Assembly (NCBI GenBank): GCA_902790885.1
Contig: CADATR010000003.1
Coordinates: 1 to 33,451 of the forward strand
Reading direction: 5' to 3'
DNA length: 33,451 nucleotides
DNA from: an uncultured Eubacteriales bacterium
Lineage (GTDB): Bacteria; Bacillota_A; Clostridia; Peptostreptococcales; Anaerovoracaceae
The notes under the pieces were generated by a model that had not been told where the DNA came from, did no database searches, and saw only the letters and a list, made by a program, of their open reading frames with translations. The position numbers were made by a program, and so were the translations under genes. Positions 1 to 7,359 of this stretch are shown here, in pieces (position 1 is the stretch's first letter; each line of letters opens with the position of its first letter).

Positions 1-1
1 T

Positions 2-67
2 CATCAGTGGAAGATGTTCGACATTGAGCCGCACAAGCGCAGACGCTGCTTCGTAAAACAATTGTAG
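2..67 (+). CDS. C-terminal end of an unidentified protein (partial, 5' end outside window)
   Basis: An open frame enters from the left edge and ends at a TAG stop at 65-67. The 21 visible residues are rich in Lys and Arg (for example KRRRCFVKQL at the end). A terminator hairpin follows at once, which supports this being a real gene end. Too little is visible to assign a family. Confidence 0.5.
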   Translation, partial: HQWKMFDIEPHKRRRCFVKQL

Positions 68-74
68 AAAACAG

Positions 75-98
75 GAGCCCGGAGCCGGGCTCTTTTGA
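75..98 (+). terminator. Rho-independent terminator
   Basis: A GAGCCCGG arm (75-82) pairs with CCGGGCTC (85-92); in practice a 7-bp stem with a 4-base loop. TTTT follows directly. It ends the upstream gene. A second small hairpin without a T run (TGCCGG 102-107 with CCGGCA 115-120) lies just downstream. Confidence 0.8.
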
Positions 99-143
99 TT
101 ATGCCGGCTTTTCCCCGGCAGCGAGGCAATTATGCATTATTTG

Positions 144-172
144 TTGAAGATTTCGGCGATTTCTAATAAAAT
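144..172 (+). promoter_or_regulatory. Candidate sigma-A promoter for the yitT-tmk-holB run
   Basis: TTGAAG at 144-149 and TAAAAT at 167-172 are 17 bases apart. The expected transcription start near 179 leaves a leader of about 34 bases holding the ribosome site GGGAGGGGAG (198-207). This placement argues against translation starting at the in-frame ATG at 132. Confidence 0.5.
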
Positions 173-212
173 TAATCAGTTAGAAACCTGTCTGATCAGG
201 GAGGGGAGAAAA

Positions 213-1091
213 ATGGAGTTCAACAGAAGGAAAACAGAGCGGGTCCTCATGACCGTGGCCGGCAATCTTCTTTATGCTGCGGGCGTCAATCTGATGATCA
301 ACCCGATACATCTTTACAGCGGAGGCTTCACGGGGATCGCACAGCTGATAAGACTGTTCCTTACCGGATTCCTTCACATACCTGAGCTCCCGGGGCTCGA
401 CTACATGGGCATCATATACTTTGCCATCAACATACCGCTGTTCTTCATGGCGTATAAGGTGATGGGAAAGAAGTTCTGCATCACAACGCTGATCTCCATA
501 GCCATGGCCTCAGCCTTCCTGGCACTGATACCGGTCCCGGCTGTTCCTATCGTTGAAGACCGCATACTCGCTTCGGTCGTAGGAGGTCTTGGCAGCGGCG
601 TGGGTGCGGGCCTCGTTCTGAGAGCGGGCAGCTCACAGGGCGGACAGGATGTAATAGGCGTATGCCTGGCGAAAACTCATCCTAATTTCAAGGTGGGTAC
701 TATCGGGATAATCATAAGCGTATGCATATACACTATATGCCTTTTCATATATGATATCCCGACCGTGCTGTATTCAATTATCTTTGCAGTGGTGACCGGA
801 CTTGGCATAGACCGCGTGCATGTGCAGAACATCAAGCAGGAATGCATGATTTTCACAAAAAAGCCGGGGCTTTCCGATGCCATACTGCATGATCTCAAAA
901 GAGGCGTCACGGCCTGGGACGGAGAGGGCGTCTATACGGGCGAAGATACATATGTGCTTGTTACTGTAATAAGCAAGTATGAGGAGCCGCACCTGAAAGA
1001 GCTGATCGCCGCGCATGATGAGAACGCGTTCATGATAATCAGCGACAATACAAGAGTAGTCGGTAATTTTCAGAAGAGATTCACGGAGTAA
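213..1091 (+). CDS. YitT family membrane protein (DUF161 + DUF2179)
   Basis: Predicted 292-residue integral membrane protein. The first two thirds hold about five or six hydrophobic segments, with the family-like stretches GGFTGIAQL and GGLGSGVGAGLVLRAG followed by SSQGGQDVIG. The last ~90 residues form a soluble DUF2179-type domain (GVTAWDGEGVYTG...). The ATG at 213 is chosen because a strong purine-rich ribosome site lies 5 bases upstream; the longer in-frame start at 132 sits upstream of the candidate promoter's own start point. YitT proteins are widespread in Firmicutes but their substrate is not settled, so no transport function is assigned. It is first in a run leading into tmk and holB. 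Confidence 0.9.
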   Translation: MEFNRRKTERVLMTVAGNLLYAAGVNLMINPIHLYSGGFTGIAQLIRLFLTGFLHIPELPGLDYMGIIYFAINIPLFFMAYKVMGKKFCITTLISIAMASAFLALIPVPAVPIVEDRILASVVGGLGSGVGAGLVLRAGSSQGGQDVIGVCLAKTHPNFKVGTIGIIISVCIYTICLFIYDIPTVLYSIIFAVVTGLGIDRVHVQNIKQECMIFTKKPGLSDAILHDLKRGVTAWDGEGVYTGEDTYVLVTVISKYEEPHLKELIAAHDENAFMIISDNTRVVGNFQKRFTE

Positions 1092-1102
1092 AAAATATTT
1101 AA

Positions 1103-1306
1103 ATGTTCATTTTCAAGATACTGCTGATAATACTTATAGCGCTGCCGGTCATTGCACTCGCTGTTTACTTCTATCTGCAGATGCTCAGCTTCATAAAGGC
1201 CAAAAACGCCATCGAGGAGGAAGCGCTCAGACAGAGCGCAGCCGAGTCTGAGGACGAAAAGAAAAGAAAAAAGAGCAGAAAGAAAAAGAAGGAGAAGCAG
1301 AAATGA
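1103..1306 (+). CDS. Small single-pass membrane protein with polybasic tail
   Basis: A 67-residue protein. Residues 3-27 are strongly hydrophobic (one membrane segment), followed by an acidic/alanine helix and a C-terminal tail almost wholly Lys/Arg/Glu (KKRKKSRKKKKEKQK). Its TGA stop overlaps the ATG of tmk in an ATGA arrangement, so it is probably translationally coupled to tmk. The ribosome site is weak: GGAG lies about 14 bases before the ATG, inside the end of the yitT gene. I recognise no family. The positive-inside rule suggests a cytoplasmic tail, which could touch nucleic acid or acidic lipids; that is inference only. Confidence 0.75.
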   Translation: MFIFKILLIILIALPVIALAVYFYLQMLSFIKAKNAIEEEALRQSAAESEDEKKRKKSRKKKKEKQK

Positions 1307-1932
1307 GGGGCTTGTTTATTACGCTTGAGGGCGGCGATGGCTCCGGCAAGTCGACACAGATAAGGAACATTGAAAGGTACTTCACTGAGAGGGGCCTTGT
1401 TGTGACGCATACGAGGGAACCCGGAGGTCCGCGCATAAGCGAGAAGCTCAGGGAGATACTTCTGGATAAAGAAAATACGGAGATGGAAGCCGTGACGGAG
1501 ATGCTTATTTATGCCGCATCGAGGGCTCAGCATGTGAGAGAGACCGTGATGCCTGCCCTTGAAAGGGGGGAGATAGTCATCTGCGACAGATTCGTGGATT
1601 CATCCATCGCCTATCAGGCATACGGAAGGCGGCTCGGCGGCATGGTCGCGGAGGTCAACCGATATGCCACTGACGGACTCAGTCCGGATCTTACCATATG
1701 GCTCGATATCGATCCCGAAACAGGAAAGGCCAGGGCCTCGGGCGACAAGGGCCCGGACAGGCTCGATCTTGAGGCCTCTGACTTCCATGAAAGAGTACGC
1801 GAGGGCTACAAAGCCATCTCTGAGGCCGAGCCGGAAAGGTTCAGAAGGATAGACGCATCCGGCTCCATAGAAGAGATAAGGGATAAGATCTACAGCTGTC
1901 TGGAGGAGCTGTGCAGGGAAAAATGCATCTGA
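1303..1932 (+). CDS. tmk: dTMP kinase
   Basis: A 209-residue thymidylate kinase that phosphorylates dTMP to dTDP for DNA synthesis. The P-loop EGGDGSGKST lies at residues 9-18; THTREPGG and the CDRFVDSSIAYQAYGR dTMP-binding segment follow in the usual order. The lid region contains RASGDKGPDRLDLE. Length is normal for the family. The start overlaps the stop of the 67-residue gene upstream, and the end overlaps the start of holB by ten bases, so these genes are very likely cotranscribed. The tmk-holB-yaaT-yabB order is the common Firmicutes arrangement. Confidence 0.97.
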   Translation: MRGLFITLEGGDGSGKSTQIRNIERYFTERGLVVTHTREPGGPRISEKLREILLDKENTEMEAVTEMLIYAASRAQHVRETVMPALERGEIVICDRFVDSSIAYQAYGRRLGGMVAEVNRYATDGLSPDLTIWLDIDPETGKARASGDKGPDRLDLEASDFHERVREGYKAISEAEPERFRRIDASGSIEEIRDKIYSCLEELCREKCI

Positions 1933-2711
1933 ATGCCATCATCAAAAACATTGCGGGGGGAGGAAGCTCCGCCCATGCGTACATAATTGAAGGCAGGCCG
2001 GGCAGCGGAAGAGACGGCTTCATTAAAGAACTGTCGATGGGTCTCGAGTGCCGCTGCGGGGATATCTCAGCAAGGCCATGCGGAAGCTGCGATGCGTGCA
2101 GGCAGGCTGCGGCCGGATCATCCATGGATATAGTCCACATGCAGATGAGCGGCAAGACGGGGTATAAGACAGAAGACGCCAATGCCTTCAGCAGCAGGCT
2201 CGACATGGGCGCCTATGGCAGATATCTCATCGGAATAATCGATGACGCCGACAGCCTGAGCGAAGCCGTGCAGAACAAGCTGCTGAAGACGCTTGAAGAG
2301 CCGCGCTCGGATGTCATATTGCTTCTCGGAACGTCGAATCCCGATCATCTCCTGGCTACGGTCAGGTCGAGATGCAGCGTCATCAGACTAGCTGATGACG
2401 GAGAGAGCCGTGATGAAGGCGGGAATGAAAAAATGGAGGCTTTCAGGGAAGCCGCTGCCGCGCTGAGCGGTGAAGGAGCTTTCTGCGAGTTCAGGGAAGC
2501 TATGGACAAGTGTGTCAAAACACGTGATGATGCGCTCAGACTTATAGATATCACGGAAGAAGTCTTCCGTGAGCGGATGATTGACGGTGACGTGCCGTCG
2601 GCAATGGCGGAGAGGCTTGAGCTGTGCGAAAGGGCCCGCGCGGACATAGAAAGGGACATGGACAGAAATAAAGCCCTGAAGAGGCTCCGTCTGGAGCTCG
2701 CGGGGCGCTGA
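1923..2711 (+). CDS. holB: DNA polymerase III, delta prime subunit
   Basis: Clamp-loader subunit, about 262 residues. A degenerate Walker A GRPGSGRD has Arg in place of the usual Lys, acceptable because delta prime itself is not an active ATPase. A zinc-type cysteine cluster follows (ECRCGDISARPCGSCDAC), then KLLKTLEEPRSDVILLLGT and the SRC motif (VRSRCSVI). The ATG at 1923 is preferred; an in-frame GTG at 1911 lies only 3 bases after GGAGGA and adds four residues. It overlaps the tmk stop. The N-terminus is short compared with many homologues. Confidence 0.9.
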   Translation: MHLNAIIKNIAGGGSSAHAYIIEGRPGSGRDGFIKELSMGLECRCGDISARPCGSCDACRQAAAGSSMDIVHMQMSGKTGYKTEDANAFSSRLDMGAYGRYLIGIIDDADSLSEAVQNKLLKTLEEPRSDVILLLGTSNPDHLLATVRSRCSVIRLADDGESRDEGGNEKMEAFREAAAALSGEGAFCEFREAMDKCVKTRDDALRLIDITEEVFRERMIDGDVPSAMAERLELCERARADIERDMDRNKALKRLRLELAGR

Positions 2712-2730
2712 TACAGGAGGAGATACAACA

Positions 2731-3672
2731 ATGGTTGAAATAGTCGGGGTCGGATTCATGAAGACCTGTAAAACATATTATTTTGACCCGGCAGGAAAGA
2801 CTTTCGAGCTTGGTGATATGGTAATCGTCGAGACAGCAAGGGGAATGGAACTCGGCCATATACTCATTGCCAACAAGGAGATCGATGAATCAGAGCTTGT
2901 TGCGGAGCTGAAGCCTGTAGAGCGCAAGGCTACCGAGGCCGATCTCAAAAAATACAGAGAAAATCTCGCGAAGAGAGATGAGGCCCTGAAAGTCTGCGCA
3001 GAAAAGATCGAAAAGCACGGGCTCGACATGAAGCTCATCGATGTGGAGTACATGATAGACGGATCGAAGATCGTGTTCTACTTCTCCGCGGACGGAAGAG
3101 TGGATTTCAGGGAGCTTGCAAAGGATCTCGCGGGTCACTTCAAAAACAGGATAGAGCTCAGGCAGATCGGCGTAAGAGACGAAGCGAGACTGCTCGGCGG
3201 AATCGGTATATGCGGCAGGCCTCTTTGCTGCAGCAAATGGCTTTCGGATTTCCATCCGGTGTCGATAAAGATGGCCAAGCAGCAGAATCTCTCGCTCAAT
3301 CCTTCAAAGATCTCCGGCACCTGCGGAAGACTCATGTGCTGCCTCAACTTTGAGGACAAGACCTACAAGGAGCTCCGCAAGGGCATGCCGAAAGACAACG
3401 AGAGAGTCGAGACTCCGGACGGGCTCGCCAAGGTGGTGAACGTTGATTATTTCAACGGAAAGATAAACACCCGCGCTATCGAGAAGGATCCTGAAACGGG
3501 CGAAGAGGTATTCTCGCAGGAGATCCATTCCTTCAGAAAGGAAGAGATCAGACGCATAGGAAAGAATGCCGGGAAAGACCGCGTGGAAGATCTTCCGCTC
3601 GAAGACATGCTGGATTCCGGAGCTGATGAGGAAGAACTGAACGAGCTGCGCAAGCTCATGAAGGATTTCTGA
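2731..3672 (+). CDS. ricT: PSP1-domain protein RicT (YaaT)
   Basis: A 313-residue PSP1-domain protein. It carries the two paired cysteine motifs typical of the family, CGRPLCCSKWL and GTCGRLMCCLNFE. In Bacillus subtilis YaaT/RicT works with RicA and RicF in an Fe-S-containing complex that affects RNase Y activity, sporulation and competence; the role here is inferred from family. The C-terminal ~40 residues are acidic and Leu-rich and extend the protein beyond the ~275 residues of the B. subtilis protein. AGGAGG at 2715-2720 lies 10 bases before the ATG. The stop overlaps the next start (TGATG). Confidence 0.93.
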   Translation: MVEIVGVGFMKTCKTYYFDPAGKTFELGDMVIVETARGMELGHILIANKEIDESELVAELKPVERKATEADLKKYRENLAKRDEALKVCAEKIEKHGLDMKLIDVEYMIDGSKIVFYFSADGRVDFRELAKDLAGHFKNRIELRQIGVRDEARLLGGIGICGRPLCCSKWLSDFHPVSIKMAKQQNLSLNPSKISGTCGRLMCCLNFEDKTYKELRKGMPKDNERVETPDGLAKVVNVDYFNGKINTRAIEKDPETGEEVFSQEIHSFRKEEIRRIGKNAGKDRVEDLPLEDMLDSGADEEELNELRKLMKDF

Positions 3673-4421
3673 TGGAGAGGATAGACGATACGGGCTTCGG
3701 CTCTGTAAAAGTCATACAGAACAGAGGCTCGGGCTACGGGGTGGATGCAGTGCTGCTGGCAGCTTTTGCCGCCGGTGATACAGGCGCCAGAGGACTGGCG
3801 AAGAACTCATCCGCGCCGCTAAGGATAGCGGACCTCGGCACGGGCTGCGGAGTTGCCGCGTTCATACTCCATCACAAGCTCGGAGGGGCTGTGATGACGG
3901 GCTATGACATAAGCCCAGGCCTTACGGAAAGAGCGCGCAGGGCCTGTGCCATGAACGGGCTGTCGGATGACATAAGCTTCGTCTGCAGCGATGTAAAGGA
4001 CATCGGGGCGTCGGCAGATCTCGACGCCGTGATCACGAATCCTCCGTACTTCAGGAGAACGCCTGATGAGCCCGGAGCGGCTGATCACGATGAAAGATAT
4101 ACCGCAAGGCACGAGACCACGGCGGATATATATGATTTCGCGGCGGCAGCAGCTGGGCTGCTGAAGGACGGAGGCCATCTGTACATGGTGCACAGACCCG
4201 ACAGGCTTGCTGACATATTCAGCGCCATGAGAGCTTCGGGCCTGGAGCCGAAGGAGATGCAGCTCGTGGTTCCGAAGGATGGAAAGGCTGCGAATATCGT
4301 ACTTATACATGGGGTGAAGGGAGCCGGTCCTGAGCTGCACATGCTGCCTCAGATAGCCGTGCATACGGCTGACGGCGGATATACTGAAGAGATTCTGAGA
4401 TACTATGAAAGAGGTGTCTGA
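3672..4421 (+). CDS. tRNA1(Val) (adenine(37)-N6)-methyltransferase-like protein (TrmN6/YabB)
   Basis: A 249-residue class I SAM-dependent methyltransferase. The SAM motif is ADLGTGCGVAAFIL near residue 55, and NPPYF, the N6-adenine methyltransferase catalytic motif, lies at about residue 122. The N-terminus (NRGSGYGVDAVLLAAFA) matches the TrmN6/YabB pattern. The gene directly follows ricT with a one-base overlap, the normal Firmicutes neighbourhood. The exact substrate (A37 of tRNA-Val) is inferred from family. A strong terminator begins at its stop codon, so this gene ends the operon. Confidence 0.88.
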   Translation: MERIDDTGFGSVKVIQNRGSGYGVDAVLLAAFAAGDTGARGLAKNSSAPLRIADLGTGCGVAAFILHHKLGGAVMTGYDISPGLTERARRACAMNGLSDDISFVCSDVKDIGASADLDAVITNPPYFRRTPDEPGAADHDERYTARHETTADIYDFAAAAAGLLKDGGHLYMVHRPDRLADIFSAMRASGLEPKEMQLVVPKDGKAANIVLIHGVKGAGPELHMLPQIAVHTADGGYTEEILRYYERGV

Positions 4422-4476
4422 GCCCGGTGAGCAGCATCTGCTGCGGCAGCAAGCTGAAACGGGCTTTTTGTTTTTA
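4421..4476 (+). terminator. Rho-independent terminator with branched stem
   Basis: AGCCCG (4421-4426) pairs with CGGGCT (4460-4465). The interior holds a second hairpin, GCAGCA (4431-4436) with TGCTGC (4439-4444). A T-rich tract (TTTTTGTTTTTATTTT) follows. It ends the tmk-to-methyltransferase run. Confidence 0.85.
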
Positions 4477-4502
4477 TTTTGCTTATCAGAGGGGTGCTCT
4501 GC

Positions 4503-4531
4503 TTGAACAGAGAGGCCCTTGTATATATAAT
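4503..4531 (+). promoter_or_regulatory. Strong sigma-A-type promoter
   Basis: TTGAAC at 4503-4508 and a perfect TATAAT at 4526-4531 are 17 bases apart, just after a terminator and before a gene with a good ribosome site. Expected transcription start is near 4538. It should drive the two membrane proteins and murA, and possibly the whole downstream fbp-glycogen run, because no later promoter or terminator is evident. Confidence 0.8.
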
Positions 4532-4544
4532 ATTATCAATAAGT

Positions 4545-4566
4545 GCGGGCTTTTCTGACAGCCCGC
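4545..4566 (+). promoter_or_regulatory. Stem-loop at the 5' end of the leader
   Basis: GCGGGCT (4545-4551) pairs perfectly with AGCCCGC (4560-4566) around an 8-base loop, starting about 7 bases after the expected transcription start. No T run follows, so it is not an ordinary terminator. Stem-loops this close to a 5' end often protect mRNA from decay; that role is inferred. Confidence 0.55.
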
Positions 4567-4595
4567 AATGATCAAACAGAAAAAGGAGAACGCAT

Positions 4596-4883
4596 ATGAT
4601 TTCGGTAAGTGTGAAAGGTGTTCTGATCGGAATCCTTCTGATCGCTTTGATCGTGCTGGTTGTGTTCCTTATCGTACTGGTTTCGAACCTCACTGATACG
4701 ATAAAGAAGGCAAACGCCATCATCGACGGAGGCACAAACGCCGCTGTGGGCGCAAAGGAAAAGCTCGATAATGTATCGGAGACTGTGAAAGGCGGAGTGT
4801 CAAAGGTTACCGGAGTTGCGTCCGGAGTAGCGTCCGTTGGCGCGCAGGTCGCCGGCAAGGTGATCGATAAGGTCGCAAAGTAA
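4596..4883 (+). CDS. Small membrane-anchored protein, DUF948/YtxG-like layout
   Basis: A 95-residue protein. Residues 7-30 form one very hydrophobic segment, followed by an amphipathic Ala/Val/Lys/Gly region (residues 35-95) that ends IDKVAK. The layout of one N-terminal membrane helix then a coil resembles DUF948-type proteins, but the match is by architecture only. AAAGGAG lies just before the ATG. It is the first gene after the promoter and is followed 18 bases later by a larger protein with the same type of anchor, so the two are probably a related pair. Confidence 0.85.
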   Translation: MISVSVKGVLIGILLIALIVLVVFLIVLVSNLTDTIKKANAIIDGGTNAAVGAKEKLDNVSETVKGGVSKVTGVASGVASVGAQVAGKVIDKVAK

Positions 4884-4901
4884 GGAATAAGGAGAATCAA
4901 A

Positions 4902-6038
4902 ATGACTATCAATCAGATAATTGCATTCTGCCTTGTAGCCGTACTGATAGGTTTCCTTGTTGTTGTGGCGATCATGGCGAAACATGCGATAGAGCTTCTC
5001 AAGAAGACAAAAACTCTTGCAGATAAAAGCAATGACGCTGTTGATGATGTAAAGGGCAGATTCGATAAACTCAGCGATGACGCGCTCGGCGCGGTCAACG
5101 CTGTAGCAGCTGACACCTCGGGTGCAGTCAAAGCTGTCACCGCTGCCGGAGTCGGACTCACTGCAGTGGGCATCATAAAGCTGCTGTTCAGCATGCTGAC
5201 AGGCTCGGGACTGTTCTCTGCCGTATCAGCGGCTAAAGAGCGCAAGAGAGCCAAAAAGGAGATCAAGCTTTCAAAGCAGACCATCAAGGAGCTGAACAAG
5301 CAGTCAAAGCTTGAGAAGAAGGCTTTCAAAAAGGCTTCAAAGACTGCCAGAAAGTACCAGAAGAAAGATGCCAAGGCTGCAGCAAAGTCTGCTAAAAAGG
5401 CAAAGGCAGCTGCAAAGGCAGAAGCCGCGGCAGTAAAGAAGAATCTGAAGACCGAGGCTAAGGCCGCTAAAAAGAGAGCTAAGATCGACAAGAAGGAAGC
5501 CGCCGCTGCAGCAAAGGCAGCCGCTGCGACCGCAGCTCTGATGCTAAGAAAAGAAAAGGCCGAAAGAAAGAAAGCCAAAAGGGAAGACAGGGCAGCCGCG
5601 AAGGCAGCAGCAGTTGCGGCAACAGTTCTCGTAAAGAAAGAGAAAGAAGCTCAGAAGGCTGCAAAGAAAAAGGCCATGGAGGCAGCCGCAGCAGCAAAAA
5701 AGGCAAGCAAGGCCCTCAAAAAAGAGGAGATCAGAAAGGCCGCTGCGGCGAAGAAGGCTGAGGCTAAAGTGGTCGCCGCTGCAGCAAAGAAAGAAGCTCA
5801 GGCAGCTGTAGCAGTAAAGCAGGCGAAAAAGGCTTTTGAGAAAGAAGAAAGACGCAAGACCGAAGAAGCCAGAAAGATAGCTGTTACTGCAGCAAAAAGA
5901 GCGAAAAGACTTGCTGAAAGAGCCGCGAAAAAGTCGGCAAAAAAGGTTAGAGCCACAGCAAGAAAAGCGGCATCAAAAGCCGCAAAGGCCGCTGTCCGCA
6001 AGGCGAGATCCGCCATGCAAAAGGGACAGGCCGAATAA
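4902..6038 (+). CDS. Membrane-anchored Lys/Ala-rich (histone H1-like) protein
   Basis: A 378-residue protein. Residues 6-27 form a membrane helix, residues 30-75 a polar helix (KKTKTLADKSNDAVDDVKGRF) resembling its upstream neighbour, and residues 77-110 are moderately hydrophobic. From about residue 112 to the end it is almost only Lys, Ala, Arg and Glu with few other residues, in irregular AAAKK-type repeats; this would be strongly basic and mostly helical. Such tails resemble histone H1/HctB-like and TolA-like regions. The positively charged side of the anchor suggests a cytoplasmic tail, which could tie nucleic acid to the membrane; an extracytoplasmic, wall-polymer-binding role is the alternative. 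A good GGAG ribosome site precedes the ATG, and murA follows 25 bases later. Confidence 0.85.
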   Translation: MTINQIIAFCLVAVLIGFLVVVAIMAKHAIELLKKTKTLADKSNDAVDDVKGRFDKLSDDALGAVNAVAADTSGAVKAVTAAGVGLTAVGIIKLLFSMLTGSGLFSAVSAAKERKRAKKEIKLSKQTIKELNKQSKLEKKAFKKASKTARKYQKKDAKAAAKSAKKAKAAAKAEAAAVKKNLKTEAKAAKKRAKIDKKEAAAAAKAAAATAALMLRKEKAERKKAKREDRAAAKAAAVAATVLVKKEKEAQKAAKKKAMEAAAAAKKASKALKKEEIRKAAAAKKAEAKVVAAAAKKEAQAAVAVKQAKKAFEKEERRKTEEARKIAVTAAKRAKRLAERAAKKSAKKVRATARKAASKAAKAAVRKARSAMQKGQAE

Positions 6039-6063
6039 AAAATAAAGTCACAGGAGGCCGTTA

Positions 6064-7338
6064 ATGGCAAAAATCCTAGTTAATAACAGCGGACCGCTTC
6101 ATGGCGAAGTCTGGATAAGCGGAGCAAAGAATTCAGTACTGCCGCTTATGGCCGCAACGATACTTACAGCTGACACCTGCGTGATCGAGGATGTTCCCGA
6201 TCTCGCAGATGTCAATGTTATGAAGAAAATGCTCCTTAAATACGGAGCGAAGATAGATGATGCCGAAGCGGGCACCATCAGGATCAGTACGCCCGAAATC
6301 ACGTCCTGCGAAGGCGACAGAGACCTTGTGCAGGAGATGAGGGCGTCTCTTTTTACTATGGGACCGATGCTCGCAAGGTACGGCAAAATCGTGATGCCGA
6401 TGCCGGGCGGATGCACGATAGGAAGAAGACCTATCGATCTTCATCTGAAGGGTTTCAGGGCGCTCGGCGCCGAAGTGGTTGAAGATGACGAGAATGAGCT
6501 GGTAACGGTGACAGCCGGTCCGGATGGCCTTAAAGGTGATGTCATTTACCTTGACTTCCCGAGCGTAGGCGCGACAGAAAACATACTCATGGCAGCTACC
6601 CTCGCAAAGGGCACAACGATAATCGAAAACGCGGCCAAGGAGCCTGAGATCATCGACCTCGCCAACCAGCTCAACAAGATGGGCGCAAGAATCAAATACG
6701 CGGGTACAGATATGATCCGCATCGAGGGCGTTGAGAAGCTCTCAGGCTGCATCCACGCTGCCATCCCTGACAGGATAGAGACAGGGACTTTCATGCTCGC
6801 TGCTGCAATCACGCGCGGCGACATACTGATAAGGAACGCTCTGCCGGGACACGTCAGGCCTATCATGGCAAAGCTGAAGGAGTGCAATGTAAGCGTAGAG
6901 GTAACGCCTGACGGTATCTACGTCGATGCCAGGGACAGAGAGCTCATCGCAACTGACATCAAAACGCTCCCTTACCCGGGATTCCCGACAGACATCCAGT
7001 CCCCGTTCATGGCTTTCCTTACCACGGTAAACGGAAGCAGCGTCGTAAGAGAGACCGTATTTGAAAACAGATTCATGCACGTTGTTGAGCTCAACAGAAT
7101 GGGTGCTGATATAATAACAGAAAACAGAGAGGCACTTGTGCCGGGAGGAAAGCACCTAAAGGGGGCCAAGGTAAGAGCTACCGACCTCAGGGCCGGAGCG
7201 GCCATGGTGCTCGCGGGACTTTCGGCATCAGGGACAACGGAGATAAGCGAAATATATCACATAGAAAGAGGCTACGAAGATTTCGTGGGCAAGTTCAAGG
7301 CTCTCGGAGCCGACATCATGAAAGTTTCCAACGACTGA
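6064..7338 (+). CDS. murA: UDP-N-acetylglucosamine 1-carboxyvinyltransferase
   Basis: Catalyses the first committed step of peptidoglycan synthesis, adding enolpyruvyl from PEP to UDP-GlcNAc in the cytoplasm. The protein is 424 residues, normal for the family. The substrate-binding SGAKNSVLP segment is at residues 19-27. The catalytic Cys is Cys117 within PGGCTIGRRPIDLH, the form sensitive to fosfomycin. A C-terminal GAAMVLAGL segment is also present. AGGAGG lies about 7 bases before the ATG. Many Bacillota carry two murA paralogues; this one sits between the H1-like protein and fbp. Confidence 0.97.
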   Translation: MAKILVNNSGPLHGEVWISGAKNSVLPLMAATILTADTCVIEDVPDLADVNVMKKMLLKYGAKIDDAEAGTIRISTPEITSCEGDRDLVQEMRASLFTMGPMLARYGKIVMPMPGGCTIGRRPIDLHLKGFRALGAEVVEDDENELVTVTAGPDGLKGDVIYLDFPSVGATENILMAATLAKGTTIIENAAKEPEIIDLANQLNKMGARIKYAGTDMIRIEGVEKLSGCIHAAIPDRIETGTFMLAAAITRGDILIRNALPGHVRPIMAKLKECNVSVEVTPDGIYVDARDRELIATDIKTLPYPGFPTDIQSPFMAFLTTVNGSSVVRETVFENRFMHVVELNRMGADIITENREALVPGGKHLKGAKVRATDLRAGAAMVLAGLSASGTTEISEIYHIERGYEDFVGKFKALGADIMKVSND

Positions 7339-7359
7339 AAAGAGTAAATGGAGGACGAC

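Noticed and set aside
132..212. N-terminal extension of the YitT protein from the ATG at 132
   Set aside because: The 27 extra residues precede a strong ribosome site and a better ATG at 213, and the ATG at 132 lies upstream of the candidate promoter's start point.
5250..6030. Possible tandem or CRISPR-like DNA repeat in the Lys/Ala region
   Set aside because: The repetition is at the amino acid level with irregular spacing. There are no constant repeats with unique spacers, and the frame is continuous.
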